Shown here one piece after another: positions 1-9,090 of a stretch of DNA of 64,000 bases. The notes below the pieces were generated by a model. The model worked only from the letters and a program-made list of their open reading frames with translations, was not told the origin of the DNA and made no database searches. The stretch is taken from contig CAZVFX010000018.1 in the NCBI GenBank assembly GCA_964626565.1, forward strand, positions 1 to 64,000, written 5' to 3'. Made by a program: the position numbers and the translations under genes. The stretch's first letter is position 1. Each line of letters opens with the position of its first letter. This DNA comes from CAZVFX01 sp964626565. Lineage in GTDB: Bacteria > Myxococcota_A > UBA9042 > CAIXZC01.

Positions 1-109
1 CTACCTTCTTAAGCGCTTCGGCGCCCTTTTCGGCCGGAGTCTTGTCCTTGCAGCCAACAAAGAAACAGCCAACCAATACGACCAACATTACTGCGAGAAA
101 CTTTCTCAT
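1..109 (-). CDS. Small lipoprotein, 3' end beyond the left edge
   Basis: Only the first 36 codons are present; the gene continues past position 1. The product begins MRKFLAVMLVVLVGCFFVGC, a basic n-region and hydrophobic stretch with two overlapping lipobox-like sequences (LVGC ending at Cys15 and FVGC ending at Cys20). It then becomes hydrophilic with lysine and glutamate. This is what a short outer-membrane lipoprotein looks like. The ATG at 107-109 is preceded by an excellent Shine-Dalgarno sequence, AGGAGGACAA, which fixes the start. It is divergent from the Cys-rich protein gene at 284. Function is unknown. Confidence 0.75.
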   Translation of the reverse strand, partial: MRKFLAVMLVVLVGCFFVGCKDKTPAEKGAEALKKV

Positions 110-226
110 TTTGTCCTCCTTCCAGGATCTCAAATTCGCCTCCTTCTAGCACGAACCCAAAGGGGGCGCAAGCATTTTCATAATGCACCGCGTCGATACG
201 GAAAAAGTCGTGAAAATACCCCACCC

Positions 227-256
227 TTGATCTTGGCATGAACACCTGCATATAAT
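227..256 (+). promoter_or_regulatory. Sigma-70-type promoter for the Cys-rich protein gene
   Basis: TTGATC at 227-232 and a perfect TATAAT at 251-256 are separated by 18 bp. Transcription would start near 263, leaving a leader of about 20 bases before the ATG at 284. The leader carries GGGAGG as ribosome binding site. Confidence 0.6.
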
Positions 257-283
257 GTACGGGCTCTAGAGGCGGGAGGCCCC

Positions 284-1801
284 ATGCGAACCCGGTTGTC
301 AGCATCCATACTCATGCTCGCTTTCCTGCTCCTCCCCGCGACCGCCTGGGCCCAAGCCGGGTGTTCCACGTCAGATTCGCCCGGGTGCGGCGGGTGTGCG
401 TGCGAAGCCTGCGTTTGCCAGGCCGACGCGTTCTGCTGCCAGACAGCCTGGGACGACCTGTGCGTGGGCGGATGCGAACAGTGCGGCACCAACTGCGGCG
501 GCGGCAACCCCGGTGGCTGTGGAACGATATCCTACGAAGGGTGCTGCGACGGCCAGGTCGTCACCTACTGCGAGGAAGGGCAGCTAAAGACAATCGACTG
601 TAACGAGAACCCATCGTGCGGCTGGAGCTCCGAATACGGGTACTACGATTGCGGGACCGGAGGCGGCGCCGACCCTTCCGGGGCCAACCCCATCGTGTGC
701 GGCGGCGGCGGCAACCCGGTGTGCGGCAACGGCCAGTGTGAAGTGGGTGAATCCCAACTCACCTGCCCCGCTGATTGCGGCGGCGGCAACCCCGTGTGCG
801 GAAACGGCACTTGCGAAGCGGGGGAGAACGCGACGTCCTGCCCCCAGGACTGTTCCACCGGCACCTGCGGCAACGGCTCCTGCGACGTCGGAGAAAACCA
901 GAACAACTGCCCCGCCGACTGCGGCGGCGGCACCAACTGCGGCGATGGCACCTGCGAAGAAGCGGGCGGCGAGGACTGCAAGACCTGCTCGTTGGACTGC
1001 GGCTGCCCCGACGGCTTCTATTGCAATCTCCAGGGAGTGTGCATCGACATGGACGCTCCCGTCTGCACCCCCGATTGCGAAGGCAAGACGTGCGGCAACG
1101 GCGGCTGCACCGAGCAGCCGGGTGTCTGCGGCGCCTGCCCCGGCTTCCTCACGTGCGTAGACGGCCAGTGCATCGACACGAGTGGAGAAGAGGACGTCAT
1201 CACCGAACCGCAACAAGATGTCGTCACCTGCGTCCCCAACTGCGTCAGTAAGGTGTGCGGCGACGACGGATGCGGCGGCAGTTGCGGCTCCTGTCCCGAC
1301 GACTACGGCTGCAACGAAGGGGCCATGTGCGTAGAATGCGACCCGACAGTCTGCTATCCCGGCTGCGCACCCTGTCCGACAGGGAACGGCTGCAACGAAA
1401 AGACCTGGGCTTGCTCAATGTGCCTGCCCGGCACCTGCTACACCGGCTGCCCTCCCTGTGCGGAGAACTTCGGGTGCGGTCAGGACGACTACATCTGCGT
1501 CGAATGCCAGGAGATGAGCTGCCTCCCCGGCTGCCCATCGTGCCCGCCCGATCACGGCTGCAATTTAGACTTCATCTGCCAGGAAGGCTACACCGGGAAC
1601 CCGGATGGACCGAAGTACCAGTGCCCACTGGGTGAAACGCTCCTGTATGGCAAGTGCGTGCCCGCAGCCGGGGAAACCTCCTCCGACGGCGGCTGTGCCA
1701 CCGGCAGCAGCGGCAACCTGTCGTGGTTGCTGATTCTGCTGCTCTCCCTTCTGCTCCTGGCGTCAAGGACCCAGCAGTTCCCGCGCAAGCTCTCGAATTG
1801 A
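284..1801 (+). CDS. Cys-rich exported protein with MYXO-CTERM-like anchor tail
   Basis: The 505-residue product has a cleavable signal peptide (about residues 1-23, ending ATAWA). It is extremely rich in cysteine. Residues about 135-250 hold repeated CGNGxCExGE...CPxDC modules. Residues about 260-450 hold a second module type (CxPxC...CGxxGCxxxCGxCP). Both are common in secreted proteins of Myxococcota. The C-terminus has a Cys (near 471), a hydrophobic helix (about 480-495) and then an arginine-containing basic end. That is the tripartite layout of MYXO-CTERM-type sorting tails, although the motif match is by eye. A promoter and RBS lie immediately upstream. The last 39 bases overlap the 3' end of the convergent HEAT lipoprotein gene. 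The protein is probably surface-exposed or shed; no enzymatic domain is visible. Confidence 0.85.
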   Translation: MRTRLSASILMLAFLLLPATAWAQAGCSTSDSPGCGGCACEACVCQADAFCCQTAWDDLCVGGCEQCGTNCGGGNPGGCGTISYEGCCDGQVVTYCEEGQLKTIDCNENPSCGWSSEYGYYDCGTGGGADPSGANPIVCGGGGNPVCGNGQCEVGESQLTCPADCGGGNPVCGNGTCEAGENATSCPQDCSTGTCGNGSCDVGENQNNCPADCGGGTNCGDGTCEEAGGEDCKTCSLDCGCPDGFYCNLQGVCIDMDAPVCTPDCEGKTCGNGGCTEQPGVCGACPGFLTCVDGQCIDTSGEEDVITEPQQDVVTCVPNCVSKVCGDDGCGGSCGSCPDDYGCNEGAMCVECDPTVCYPGCAPCPTGNGCNEKTWACSMCLPGTCYTGCPPCAENFGCGQDDYICVECQEMSCLPGCPSCPPDHGCNLDFICQEGYTGNPDGPKYQCPLGETLLYGKCVPAAGETSSDGGCATGSSGNLSWLLILLLSLLLLASRTQQFPRKLSN

Positions 1802-2755
1802 CGTCAACGGATGTGATTCCGCCCAGTTGAGCAGAAACTTCCTCGCCTCCGGTGAGTTGATATCGGCCAGTGCGACGGCTACCGCCCGAATGACGCTTTC
1901 GTCTGCGCGCTCAGCGCGCCCCACCAGCGCAGGCACGGTTTGCGCCGCGCCCAGGCGCCCCAGCGCGCCGATGGCAGGGAGCACCACCTGCACCTCTTCG
2001 TCGTCCAGCAACAGGGCAAGGTCGTCGGCCAGGTCGGCCAGCCCCTGCTCACCGGCGGCCCGGGCCGCATGAGTCCGCACCCACGGGTCGGGGGACTTCA
2101 GCATGGCGGCCAGTGCGGACGAACAACTCCCTTCCATTCTGCATAGCAGGGAAAGACGCCTCACCAACTGCTCCAGCGCCGGCGTTGCTATCTTCTCCAG
2201 CACTACCGCGCGACACGCCGGCTTCTCCAGCGCGGCCGCACACGCTTCCGGCACCGCCATATCCTGGTGCGCATCCGCCTCCAGCATCGTCTCCAACGGC
2301 GCAGTCCCCACCAGGGACGGAGGGGGCTCCCCGGGCGGGGACGGGGGGCTATCAATTCGGGGCCCCTTGAGGAAACCCTTCGCCCCGAAATAGAGCGTCG
2401 GCTCCCCCTCTTCCGACGGGCGCAACGCATACTGAACAAAGAGCTTCATGTCGGCTTCACCGGTACCCAGACGTCCAGCCAGATATTCCCCGGCCAGCCT
2501 GGCAAGCACAGCTTCAACATCCGCGGCAGGCAGCAGGTCCTTGCCGCCGAATTCCATGAGTTCGATCTCGCCCACGCCGCATGATGCTGCCATTGGGCTC
2601 GGGCCTTGCGGCGTGGGGCTTGGGGCCTGGGGAACGGAGTCGGGAGCAGCGGGCGCCCGACGAGTCTTCTCCAGGCCGGAGAAAGGATCGTCGTGCTTGC
2701 GACATGCCGGGATCAGAAGAGAGAGGCAGAGAATCGCGGCCGCGGATCTGCGCAT
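1763..2755 (-). CDS. HEAT-repeat lipoprotein
   Basis: The 330-residue product has a lipoprotein signal peptide (MRRSAAAILCLSLLIPAC, lipobox IPAC). A proline-rich linker follows to about residue 55, then a region of unrecognised fold. The C-terminal 120 residues hold PBS/HEAT-like helical repeats with the pattern DPWVRTHAARAAGE...VLPAIGALGRLG...VIRAVAVALADI. Such repeats mediate protein contacts. The start is supported by GGGGGAAG upstream. The gene begins 10 bp after the DUF4105 gene and is probably cotranscribed with it and the nucleotide carrier. Its 3' end overlaps the convergent Cys-rich gene by 39 bp. Confidence 0.8.
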   Translation of the reverse strand: MRRSAAAILCLSLLIPACRKHDDPFSGLEKTRRAPAAPDSVPQAPSPTPQGPSPMAASCGVGEIELMEFGGKDLLPAADVEAVLARLAGEYLAGRLGTGEADMKLFVQYALRPSEEGEPTLYFGAKGFLKGPRIDSPPSPPGEPPPSLVGTAPLETMLEADAHQDMAVPEACAAALEKPACRAVVLEKIATPALEQLVRRLSLLCRMEGSCSSALAAMLKSPDPWVRTHAARAAGEQGLADLADDLALLLDDEEVQVVLPAIGALGRLGAAQTVPALVGRAERADESVIRAVAVALADINSPEARKFLLNWAESHPLTSIRELARELLGP

Positions 2756-2765
2756 GGCTTCCCCC

Positions 2766-3989
2766 TCAGGCGGTCCTCCGCATGGACCACCACAGTCCGA
2801 TGCAGGTAACTGACGTCGCCATGGAGTAGTGCCAGATACGCTGGGGCACCGCCCCGGTCAGGCTCAGGACGGTGACGATCAGCGAGATGCAGAATCCCAC
2901 CGCCAGATAGCCGCTGGCAGGCCGGGCCCACCGATTGGTGCCCCTGAGCAGAGACACTCCCCACCACAAGAGTAGAAAGTGGCCGGGATGGAAGATCAGG
3001 GTGGAGAAGTTGTACTTTGTTTCAGGGTAGGGAGACACCGCCCAGGAGAAAAACAGCACCGTGCCGTAGAAACCGCCCGCCAGCCCCGCCAGCGCAGTGA
3101 GTCCGCCGCACAGACTCCGGGCGAAGTTTGGAAAACGCCTGACGAAAACCAGCGGAGCCAGGAAGAACAACAATAACAGAGCCAGGAACACTACCCCGGC
3201 CCACACCGAAGGAGTCGGAGGCGGCCCCTTCTCCGCACCCACCACGATCTCCCGGGACACCACCAGCGGCGGACGCCCCGGCAGGTCGGGCTGAACCAGC
3301 GAGTCCACCTCGTGGGAAAGGTACCAGGGCAAAAACATCTGCTCCCAACGGCTGGCAGGCACGTCGATGGTGTGGTTCAACAACCCGAACACCACCCACC
3401 TGCTAAATGCGAACTGCCACTTGTTGAGGCTGGCGTCGATGAGATCCCTGAGCGACCGTTCCGAGTATGTGGTCTTCGTGAGTTGGCCCAGTTCTCCGCC
3501 GAGGAGACCATCGAGGATGTCCCTCAGCTTCGTTGCGCAGTTGTTGTAGAAATGGTGGTACGAATAGGCTGCGTTCTCGGGAAGGCAATCATGGGCCACC
3601 TGGGCGACCAGCTTCGCCTTCTGCCCGGGCGTCAGATTCAACTCCTGGACCAGGATGCCGCCGAAATCCCCCGAGTACCAGTCCACCATCGCTTTGAAAG
3701 TGGTATGGGAGCAGAAGTACTGCAACGACCCGACCAGAAACTTCCACCCCAGGAGGGGATCGTCGTACTCGTACGTGCCGTAGTCGTAAACGTCGTCGTC
3801 GCCCGTCTCGTGGTTCACCACCCGGAACGCAATGTGACCAAACCCGGTGAACAACTCTTCGCCCGGGTACATGGTAACCAGATAGATGGAGTACTCCGCC
3901 CCGTCGGGAGCAGGTTCGGCCGCGACTGGGGTCGAAAACCCGACCAGCATACAAAGGGACAGGCAGACCAGGTAACCGCGTCCCGCCAT
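2766..3989 (-). CDS. DUF4105 (Lnb N-terminal periplasmic type) membrane protein
   Basis: The 407-residue product has a signal peptide (about 1-24). A periplasmic domain follows with the hallmark residues of DUF4105: the GHIAFRV segment near residue 50 and the YHHFYNNCATKLRD segment near residues 143-156. The invariant His and Cys suggest an NlpC/P60- or LRAT-like Cys-His catalytic pair. The C-terminal third contains four to five predicted membrane helices (about residues 260-400). In known proteins this domain sits in the periplasm attached to the inner membrane; its substrate is unknown. The start has a strong SD (GAGGAGG). It follows the stop of the carrier gene with no gap, indicating translational coupling. 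Confidence 0.8.
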   Translation of the reverse strand: MAGRGYLVCLSLCMLVGFSTPVAAEPAPDGAEYSIYLVTMYPGEELFTGFGHIAFRVVNHETGDDDVYDYGTYEYDDPLLGWKFLVGSLQYFCSHTTFKAMVDWYSGDFGGILVQELNLTPGQKAKLVAQVAHDCLPENAAYSYHHFYNNCATKLRDILDGLLGGELGQLTKTTYSERSLRDLIDASLNKWQFAFSRWVVFGLLNHTIDVPASRWEQMFLPWYLSHEVDSLVQPDLPGRPPLVVSREIVVGAEKGPPPTPSVWAGVVFLALLLLFFLAPLVFVRRFPNFARSLCGGLTALAGLAGGFYGTVLFFSWAVSPYPETKYNFSTLIFHPGHFLLLWWGVSLLRGTNRWARPASGYLAVGFCISLIVTVLSLTGAVPQRIWHYSMATSVTCIGLWWSMRRTA

Positions 3990-5462
3990 CTAAGCCTCCT
4001 CTTTGTCGCTCAAGGCGTGGAAACGCCGCCCCAGGTAGACGGTGACGACCATCCAGGCCAATCCGAGGGGCACCGTAAACAGCATGTACCATTTCAGGTC
4101 GGCACTGGTCTTTGTGGTCACCACGAGGGGCAGCAGGAGCAGCAGAAAACCTGCACTGGCCTTGGCGGTGCGTAAGACAAACATGTCGATAAACGCCAGC
4201 GCCCGGTATTTGGCTTTGCGGGGCACCGGCACAAAGAGCATCTCACGGGACGTCTGGTTGATGGAGTAGTTGAGCGCGTTGTCGAACAGATAGAGAGTCT
4301 GAGCCAACATGAGGACCGGGAAGAAGAAGAAGCCCGTCGAAATCCCCACCAGCGCAGCCGGCAGAACCAGCAGCGCCGCGGTCATGCCCACCGCCCTGAT
4401 GACCAGCGAGGTGAGCAGCACCTGTACAACCAGGGCAACCAGGTTCATGGCCAGAAAGAACTCGGGGAAGAAGGAGGAGTAGAACGCCTTCTTGCTCATG
4501 AACGGCCCGGCTCCGCCGATGGCGACCCCGAATACCCGGTCGAGCCAGGCAGCTACGTCGATCCCGCTCACACTCTTCAGCGCGGCCAACACCACGCCCA
4601 GCACCGACTGGCTCCCGCCCGACTCGGCGTAGACCATTTCCACCGCTTTGTGAAAGGTGAAATCGTTGACCGTGGAGATGAATTCATAGGAGGCCATGAT
4701 GCAACAGACTCCCAGGAAATAGCGGGAGGCAAAAACCTCTCTGGCTCCCTCCAGGGCATCGTGGAGCTTGGATTTGCCCGGACTGGCGATCACGCCGGTG
4801 CCGATGCCTGTCCTGTGCCGCACGTTCCGCGACACCAGGTAGACTATCACCAGGATCGTTGAATAGGCTATAGCCACCACCAGGATCATGTGGGCCTCGC
4901 CCCCTTCTTCGGAGCGCAGGGCCGCCAGCACCTGCTTGCAGGTGAAACTGCCTACGAACCCGCCGATCACGCCGCCGGCGCCGATAAGGCCGTACAACCG
5001 CTTCGCACTGTTGGAATTTGTAATATCGGCGAGAAAGGTCCAGAAGATGGCCACATTCACCGTTATGAACAGGTCAAGGAAGATGTAGAAGCAGTAGTAG
5101 ACAACCTTGACCACGCCGAAAAAAGCGAAGAAGAACCAGAAGAAAGCCAGGGTCCAGATGAAAGACCCCAGGATGAGATAGCTAAGCTTCTCCCGGGAAA
5201 AGCGGGTGAGCGCGATAGAGTAGGCGGCCACGACGCCGGCGGAGACAAATGCGGTCAGCACCTTCAATTGCCGAATGGAATCAGCACCCAGTTGCTCCAG
5301 CACCAGCGCGGAACGCAACGGCTTCAGGAACCAATAGGCCGCGATGATGATGAAGAACCACAGGAACATCCCCGCGGTCTTCCTTCGCTCTCCTTTCCTG
5401 ATGTCGAACAACGCCTTTACGATTCCCATTGAGTCTCTACCCCACGACGGTGACCCAATCAT
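3990..5462 (-). CDS. NTP/NDP exchange transporter-like (ATP:ADP antiporter family) carrier
   Basis: The product is about 490 residues with roughly 11-12 hydrophobic helices. The N-terminal motif (KGERRKTAGMFLWFFIIIAA, then YWFLKPLRSALV) and the later ADITNSNSAKRLYGLIGAGGVIGG segment are typical of the Tlc/Npt nucleotide-transporter family and its free-living bacterial relatives in the MFS superfamily. Chlamydial and rickettsial members swap ATP for ADP. For distant free-living members the substrate is not established and could be another solute. I chose the ATG at 5462 because GAGGAAG lies 8-9 bases upstream; the ATG at 5429 (MGIVKAL) is the alternative. It leads a three-gene minus-strand unit with the DUF4105 and HEAT genes and is divergent from the CotH gene. 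Confidence 0.78.
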   Translation of the reverse strand: MIGSPSWGRDSMGIVKALFDIRKGERRKTAGMFLWFFIIIAAYWFLKPLRSALVLEQLGADSIRQLKVLTAFVSAGVVAAYSIALTRFSREKLSYLILGSFIWTLAFFWFFFAFFGVVKVVYYCFYIFLDLFITVNVAIFWTFLADITNSNSAKRLYGLIGAGGVIGGFVGSFTCKQVLAALRSEEGGEAHMILVVAIAYSTILVIVYLVSRNVRHRTGIGTGVIASPGKSKLHDALEGAREVFASRYFLGVCCIMASYEFISTVNDFTFHKAVEMVYAESGGSQSVLGVVLAALKSVSGIDVAAWLDRVFGVAIGGAGPFMSKKAFYSSFFPEFFLAMNLVALVVQVLLTSLVIRAVGMTAALLVLPAALVGISTGFFFFPVLMLAQTLYLFDNALNYSINQTSREMLFVPVPRKAKYRALAFIDMFVLRTAKASAGFLLLLLPLVVTTKTSADLKWYMLFTVPLGLAWMVVTVYLGRRFHALSDKEEA

Positions 5463-5530
5463 AGAGATCACTTCCTCGTAAGGCAAGCAATTGCACCGCA
5501 GAGCAAGCTCGCGTAAGGTATAGTGGCGAT

Positions 5531-7342
5531 TTGAGGCGGTGGAGAGGAAGTTTGCGGCGCAGGCAAGAAAGAAAGTCCAACAGAACAATCTCCGGGCGAT
5601 GGACCGTGGCGGTCCTGAGCGTGGCGCTGCTGGCGTGCGGCGGAGAGGCCACCGAGCCTTGCGCCGACGTCGACTGCGGAGGGGGCGGCGCTTGCAGCGT
5701 CCAGGACGGGGCGCCGGTGTGCACCTGCGACTCCGGCCTCGTAGCCGCTGGGCTTGAGTGCGTGGAGCCGACTGTGGAACCTGAGGTGGTGTACTTCGCG
5801 GCAGAACCGGCGGAGATCAGGCAGGGCGAATCCACCCTCTTCACCCTCACGGTGAGTGGACCTGAAGGGGTAGACTATCCGGTGGACGCCCATCTGGAGA
5901 CCGCAACCGGGCAACTCATCACCGAACTCCTCCCCGCCGGCCAACCCCGCACATATACGGCCGAGCTGTCCTGGGCCGACATCAACCAGTTCGAGGAAAT
6001 CACCTTTCTCCAGGACCGGAAACGCACCTTTGTCGCCCGGCTGGAGGCCGACGATGGCTTCGCAGACCAGGTCGAAACAACCCTGACGCTCACATGCCTC
6101 GGCGTGGGCGCGTGTCGAGGGGAGTGCAGGGGCGAAATGCTGTTGCATGAATCGCTCCCCCTTACGGCTGAAACCGCATGCCCTGATTGGACCTGCAACA
6201 GCGAGAAATACCCTCGGGAGTGCCTCCAGAATCCCACCGCATACCTGTGGATCTCCGATGAACAGTTCGACGTGCTCATGTCCGACGTGAAAGCGGACAT
6301 CGAGGTGGACGGTTTCTACCACTTCCTGGGCCAGTGCGGAGAAGTGGGCATCGAGCTCCACGGCGGACTGGCCCGCAAGTTCGACAAGAAATCGTTCAAG
6401 ATGAAGTTCAACCGGGAAGGGCGTTTCTCCCTCGACCCGTTCGCCGAGCCCCCGGCGCCCGACCCCATCGGTTTCAAACAACTGATCTTCAAGGCTCACT
6501 GGGTGGACCCCACCTTGATGAGGGACCGGCTCACCCATCATTTCACCAGGGCGGCAGGCGGACTGGCGCCGAGAGTGACTCACTCGAACCTGGTGTTGAA
6601 CGGCAAGTACCACGGGGTGTACGCCCTCACCGAATCGATCCTTAAAGACTTCTTCCAACGAATGGAACTGCCCGCGGAAGGAAACCTGTACAAGGCGGTG
6701 AATCACAACGCCAACCTGAAGAAGAAAGGGAACCCCCTGGCAGGGTACGAAAAGAAGATGAACCCCGACGGAGACAGCGACGACCTCGCCGAATTGCTCG
6801 ACGTCATTTCGTCAGCCCCTTCCGGCTGTGATGAATTCACGGATGCGGTGGGGGCGGTGATCGACCTGGACCTGTATCAGGCTTTCACCCTGGCCAACGC
6901 TTTGACCAACAACCAGGATGCGTTCACCAAGAACTACTACCTTTACCACGAAGGAGACGGAAGCCTGCCCTTCCTAATCGTCAACTGGGATGCGGACGCC
7001 ACCTGGGGGATTAGCTGGGACGGCACTCCCGAAGACCCTGAAGGGGGCGGCATCTGGGGCACCAAGAACGGGCTCTCAAAAAAGCTGGCCGCCATCGACG
7101 AGTGCCAGGCCAGCTACTCCAGCGACTTTCTCGCCGCCCTTGACAACCTCTTCGCCTACGAAAGCACCTCCGCCGAGTTCGCCGCAGCCACGGCTCAGGT
7201 CGAGCCCGACATCAGATTTGAAGAGTGCCGCTGGGAAAAGGAATCCTCGTTTGCTGAACAGCTCGAAGTAGTAGACGACTTCCTGCAGAAGCGGCCGGAG
7301 TACCTGCGGGGACTCCTTGAGGCGGTGAGCGGTGAGCGGTGA
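5531..7342 (+). CDS. CotH-kinase-domain lipoprotein with EGF-like module
   Basis: The product is about 600 residues. A basic leader and hydrophobic segment end in the lipobox LLAC (Cys about 36). An EGF-like Cys module (about 43-77) follows, then a beta-rich region to about 190, then a CotH kinase domain. In that domain KFDKKSFKMKFN (about 280) and NNQDAFTKNYYLY...NWDADATWG (about 455-495) match the CotH pattern of protein-kinase-like folds found in spore-coat proteins and many secreted bacterial proteins. No ATG is well placed, so TTG at 5531 or at 5552 is the probable start. The last five codons (VSGER) and the stop lie inside the GGTGAGC heptamer array. It is followed by a convergent beta-helix lipoprotein gene. 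Confidence 0.82.
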   Translation: MRRWRGSLRRRQERKSNRTISGRWTVAVLSVALLACGGEATEPCADVDCGGGGACSVQDGAPVCTCDSGLVAAGLECVEPTVEPEVVYFAAEPAEIRQGESTLFTLTVSGPEGVDYPVDAHLETATGQLITELLPAGQPRTYTAELSWADINQFEEITFLQDRKRTFVARLEADDGFADQVETTLTLTCLGVGACRGECRGEMLLHESLPLTAETACPDWTCNSEKYPRECLQNPTAYLWISDEQFDVLMSDVKADIEVDGFYHFLGQCGEVGIELHGGLARKFDKKSFKMKFNREGRFSLDPFAEPPAPDPIGFKQLIFKAHWVDPTLMRDRLTHHFTRAAGGLAPRVTHSNLVLNGKYHGVYALTESILKDFFQRMELPAEGNLYKAVNHNANLKKKGNPLAGYEKKMNPDGDSDDLAELLDVISSAPSGCDEFTDAVGAVIDLDLYQAFTLANALTNNQDAFTKNYYLYHEGDGSLPFLIVNWDADATWGISWDGTPEDPEGGGIWGTKNGLSKKLAAIDECQASYSSDFLAALDNLFAYESTSAEFAAATAQVEPDIRFEECRWEKESSFAEQLEVVDDFLQKRPEYLRGLLEAVSGER

Positions 7343-7351
7343 GCAGTGAGC
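7324..7351. repeat. Heptamer array GGTGAGC x3 plus AGTGAGC
   Basis: Four consecutive 7-bp units lie exactly between two convergent genes. The plus-strand stop (7340-7342) and the minus-strand stop (starting at 7351) both fall in the array. Because 7 is not a multiple of 3, the TGA in each unit closes different reading frames in turn. Confidence 0.9.
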
Positions 7352-8979
7352 TAGAGCAGGCCGACGTCGAAGCCGTCGGAGGCGGCGTTCTTACCGGGGG
7401 AACCTTCAAGAAGGTGATACATGTCATCGAACTGCGGAAGGCCGGGGAGGTTGCCGTTCTGGCCGTCAAAGACGGGGTCGTCCACCATGCTGTGGGATAT
7501 GGAGACCTGACCATCTACGGGACCACCGGTTTGGTGTGAAAAATTCCACACGTTGTGGTCGTCGTTTTGCACCGAAATGCTGTTGGTGACGGTGATGCTC
7601 CCCTTGATCGGATCGTCGTAAGAATCCCCCAGGCGTATGCCCACCTCGTTGTCCACCAGAGTGCAGTGATCCACCGTCACCTGAGGGCTGCCGTAACCTG
7701 CCTCGATCCCCTGGGCGCAACCGGTGATCAAGGTGTTTGAAACCTCCAGACCGTTCTTATTGGAGCAGGCGATCCCCTCGTTGTGGAAATCCTCGATGAA
7801 ACTGTCGGCCACCAGCACCCGGGCGCCATTGTGGTCGATACCATCATCCTTGCCAACCGCGAATACGCAACCTTGAATGAGGGCGCTCGCCTCATCGGCG
7901 GCAAAGGAGGGATGGGGCAGGTGAAGATAGATTCCGTCATTGTCGTCGTCCACCGGTTTGCCGTCGGCGGAAGGCATCTCCAGGAAATGGCTGCGCCGGA
8001 TCTCCACTGAACTGGCGTCGAACTCTCCCCCCGTGTCGCAGCGAGTAACCAAACTGTCGCGCATGGTGAGATACGCCTTGTCTCCGCCCATCGCCTTGCC
8101 CGCGTTATCCAGCAGAAACACGTGGTCGAGGTCCAATTGACCCTCGTCCGCGAACAGCACCGGCTGGCTCCCGGAATGCCCGAATTTCTTCCCCCCGTCC
8201 CCGCCTCCGGACGTGAAAAATGTATACCGGTACTCTCCGTGGGAACCGTCATGCGCGATGCCGCCCCAGGGCTCGCCGGCCTGCAACGGCGCAAACAGCA
8301 CCGGTTGCTCAGCCGTGCCGAGACTTTTCACCTCTCCCAGCGCATGAACATTCCCCTTGGGAGCCAGAAGGACCACCGTCCCTTCCCGGATCTCCAGCAC
8401 CTTCCCCGCCGGCACCTCAAGGTCCGCGGTCACCCGGATCACCTCGCCGGGACCCCACGTCAAACCGTCGCCTCCCAGTTCTCCCGCCAACTCCCGCACC
8501 GACATGACGTCACCAACCTCGGTCTCCACCTGTCCGGTAAAACCCTCCCCCTCCACCGCAACGCACTGTTGACCCTCGGGCACACCCTCAAGGACCACTC
8601 CCCCCCTTCCCCTCCTCAGCATAACTTCGGCCAACTGGTCTCCCTCGCACAATGAAACCTCGAACAGACCGGACAGCTCATAATCAGGATGCGCCCCGGA
8701 ATACGCTTCGATAACCAGCGGCACCGGCGCGGCGCCGGGAACCCTGGAAGGCATCAAAACGGTCAACGCGTTGGGACCCGGAATCTCCATGTCCAATCCG
8801 CTGTCCGGCATCCCCTCTGCGGACACCGTGTCCGCCACGTCCGGCAACGGGTCAACTACCGCGTCCGGAACCGCGTCGCAGGCCCCGGAACCGGAAGAAG
8901 AGCAGGCTGACACTCCGACGACGACAAAAAACAGCAAAAACAAGACCCCCCGTCCCTGTCTGATCTGCCGCAGAAACAT
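7351..8979 (-). CDS. Right-handed beta-helix repeat lipoprotein
   Basis: The 542-residue product starts MFLRQIRQGRGVLFLLFF and has a lipobox ending VSAC (Cys about 26). A linker and a Cys-containing beta domain (about 75-215) follow. From about 225 to the end there are short parallel beta-helix-like repeats (for example NGLEVSNTLITGCAQGIEAGYGSPQVTVDHCTLVDN, shortened here to its pattern: aliphatic, polar, N/G turn). Such folds are found in polysaccharide lyases and surface adhesins; no catalytic site is clear. The longer reading frame to 9069 would translate the interspersed repeat and is rejected. The start at 8979 has a G-rich upstream stretch that is itself part of that repeat. It lies downstream of the membrane-fused CotH gene on the same strand. 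Confidence 0.78.
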   Translation of the reverse strand: MFLRQIRQGRGVLFLLFFVVVGVSACSSSGSGACDAVPDAVVDPLPDVADTVSAEGMPDSGLDMEIPGPNALTVLMPSRVPGAAPVPLVIEAYSGAHPDYELSGLFEVSLCEGDQLAEVMLRRGRGGVVLEGVPEGQQCVAVEGEGFTGQVETEVGDVMSVRELAGELGGDGLTWGPGEVIRVTADLEVPAGKVLEIREGTVVLLAPKGNVHALGEVKSLGTAEQPVLFAPLQAGEPWGGIAHDGSHGEYRYTFFTSGGGDGGKKFGHSGSQPVLFADEGQLDLDHVFLLDNAGKAMGGDKAYLTMRDSLVTRCDTGGEFDASSVEIRRSHFLEMPSADGKPVDDDNDGIYLHLPHPSFAADEASALIQGCVFAVGKDDGIDHNGARVLVADSFIEDFHNEGIACSNKNGLEVSNTLITGCAQGIEAGYGSPQVTVDHCTLVDNEVGIRLGDSYDDPIKGSITVTNSISVQNDDHNVWNFSHQTGGPVDGQVSISHSMVDDPVFDGQNGNLPGLPQFDDMYHLLEGSPGKNAASDGFDVGLL

Positions 8980-9090
8980 GGCCCCCCGTCCCCGTTTATC
9001 GGGCCGGAAATTCGGCCCCCCGTCCCTGTCTTTCCGCGGCCCCCCGTCCCTGTCTTTCAGCCGTCTCAAATTCGGCCCCCCGTCCCTGTC
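8946..9090. repeat. Five-copy interspersed GGCCCCCCGTCCCTGTC repeat
   Basis: Copies of CCCCCCGTCCCTGTC (one variant CCCCCCGTCCCCGTT) occur at 8946-8960, 8982-8996, 9016-9030, 9040-9054 and 9076-9090. The last three also share a leading GG, and two share the longer context AAATTC-GG before the C run. The cluster starts at the stop codon of the upstream CotH gene (9090) and runs into the beta-helix gene's 5' codons. Confidence 0.9.

Noticed and set aside
8980..9069. N-terminal extension of the beta-helix lipoprotein (repeated RDGGP)
   Set aside because: It is only the translation of the interspersed G/C repeat; the signal peptide starts at 8979.
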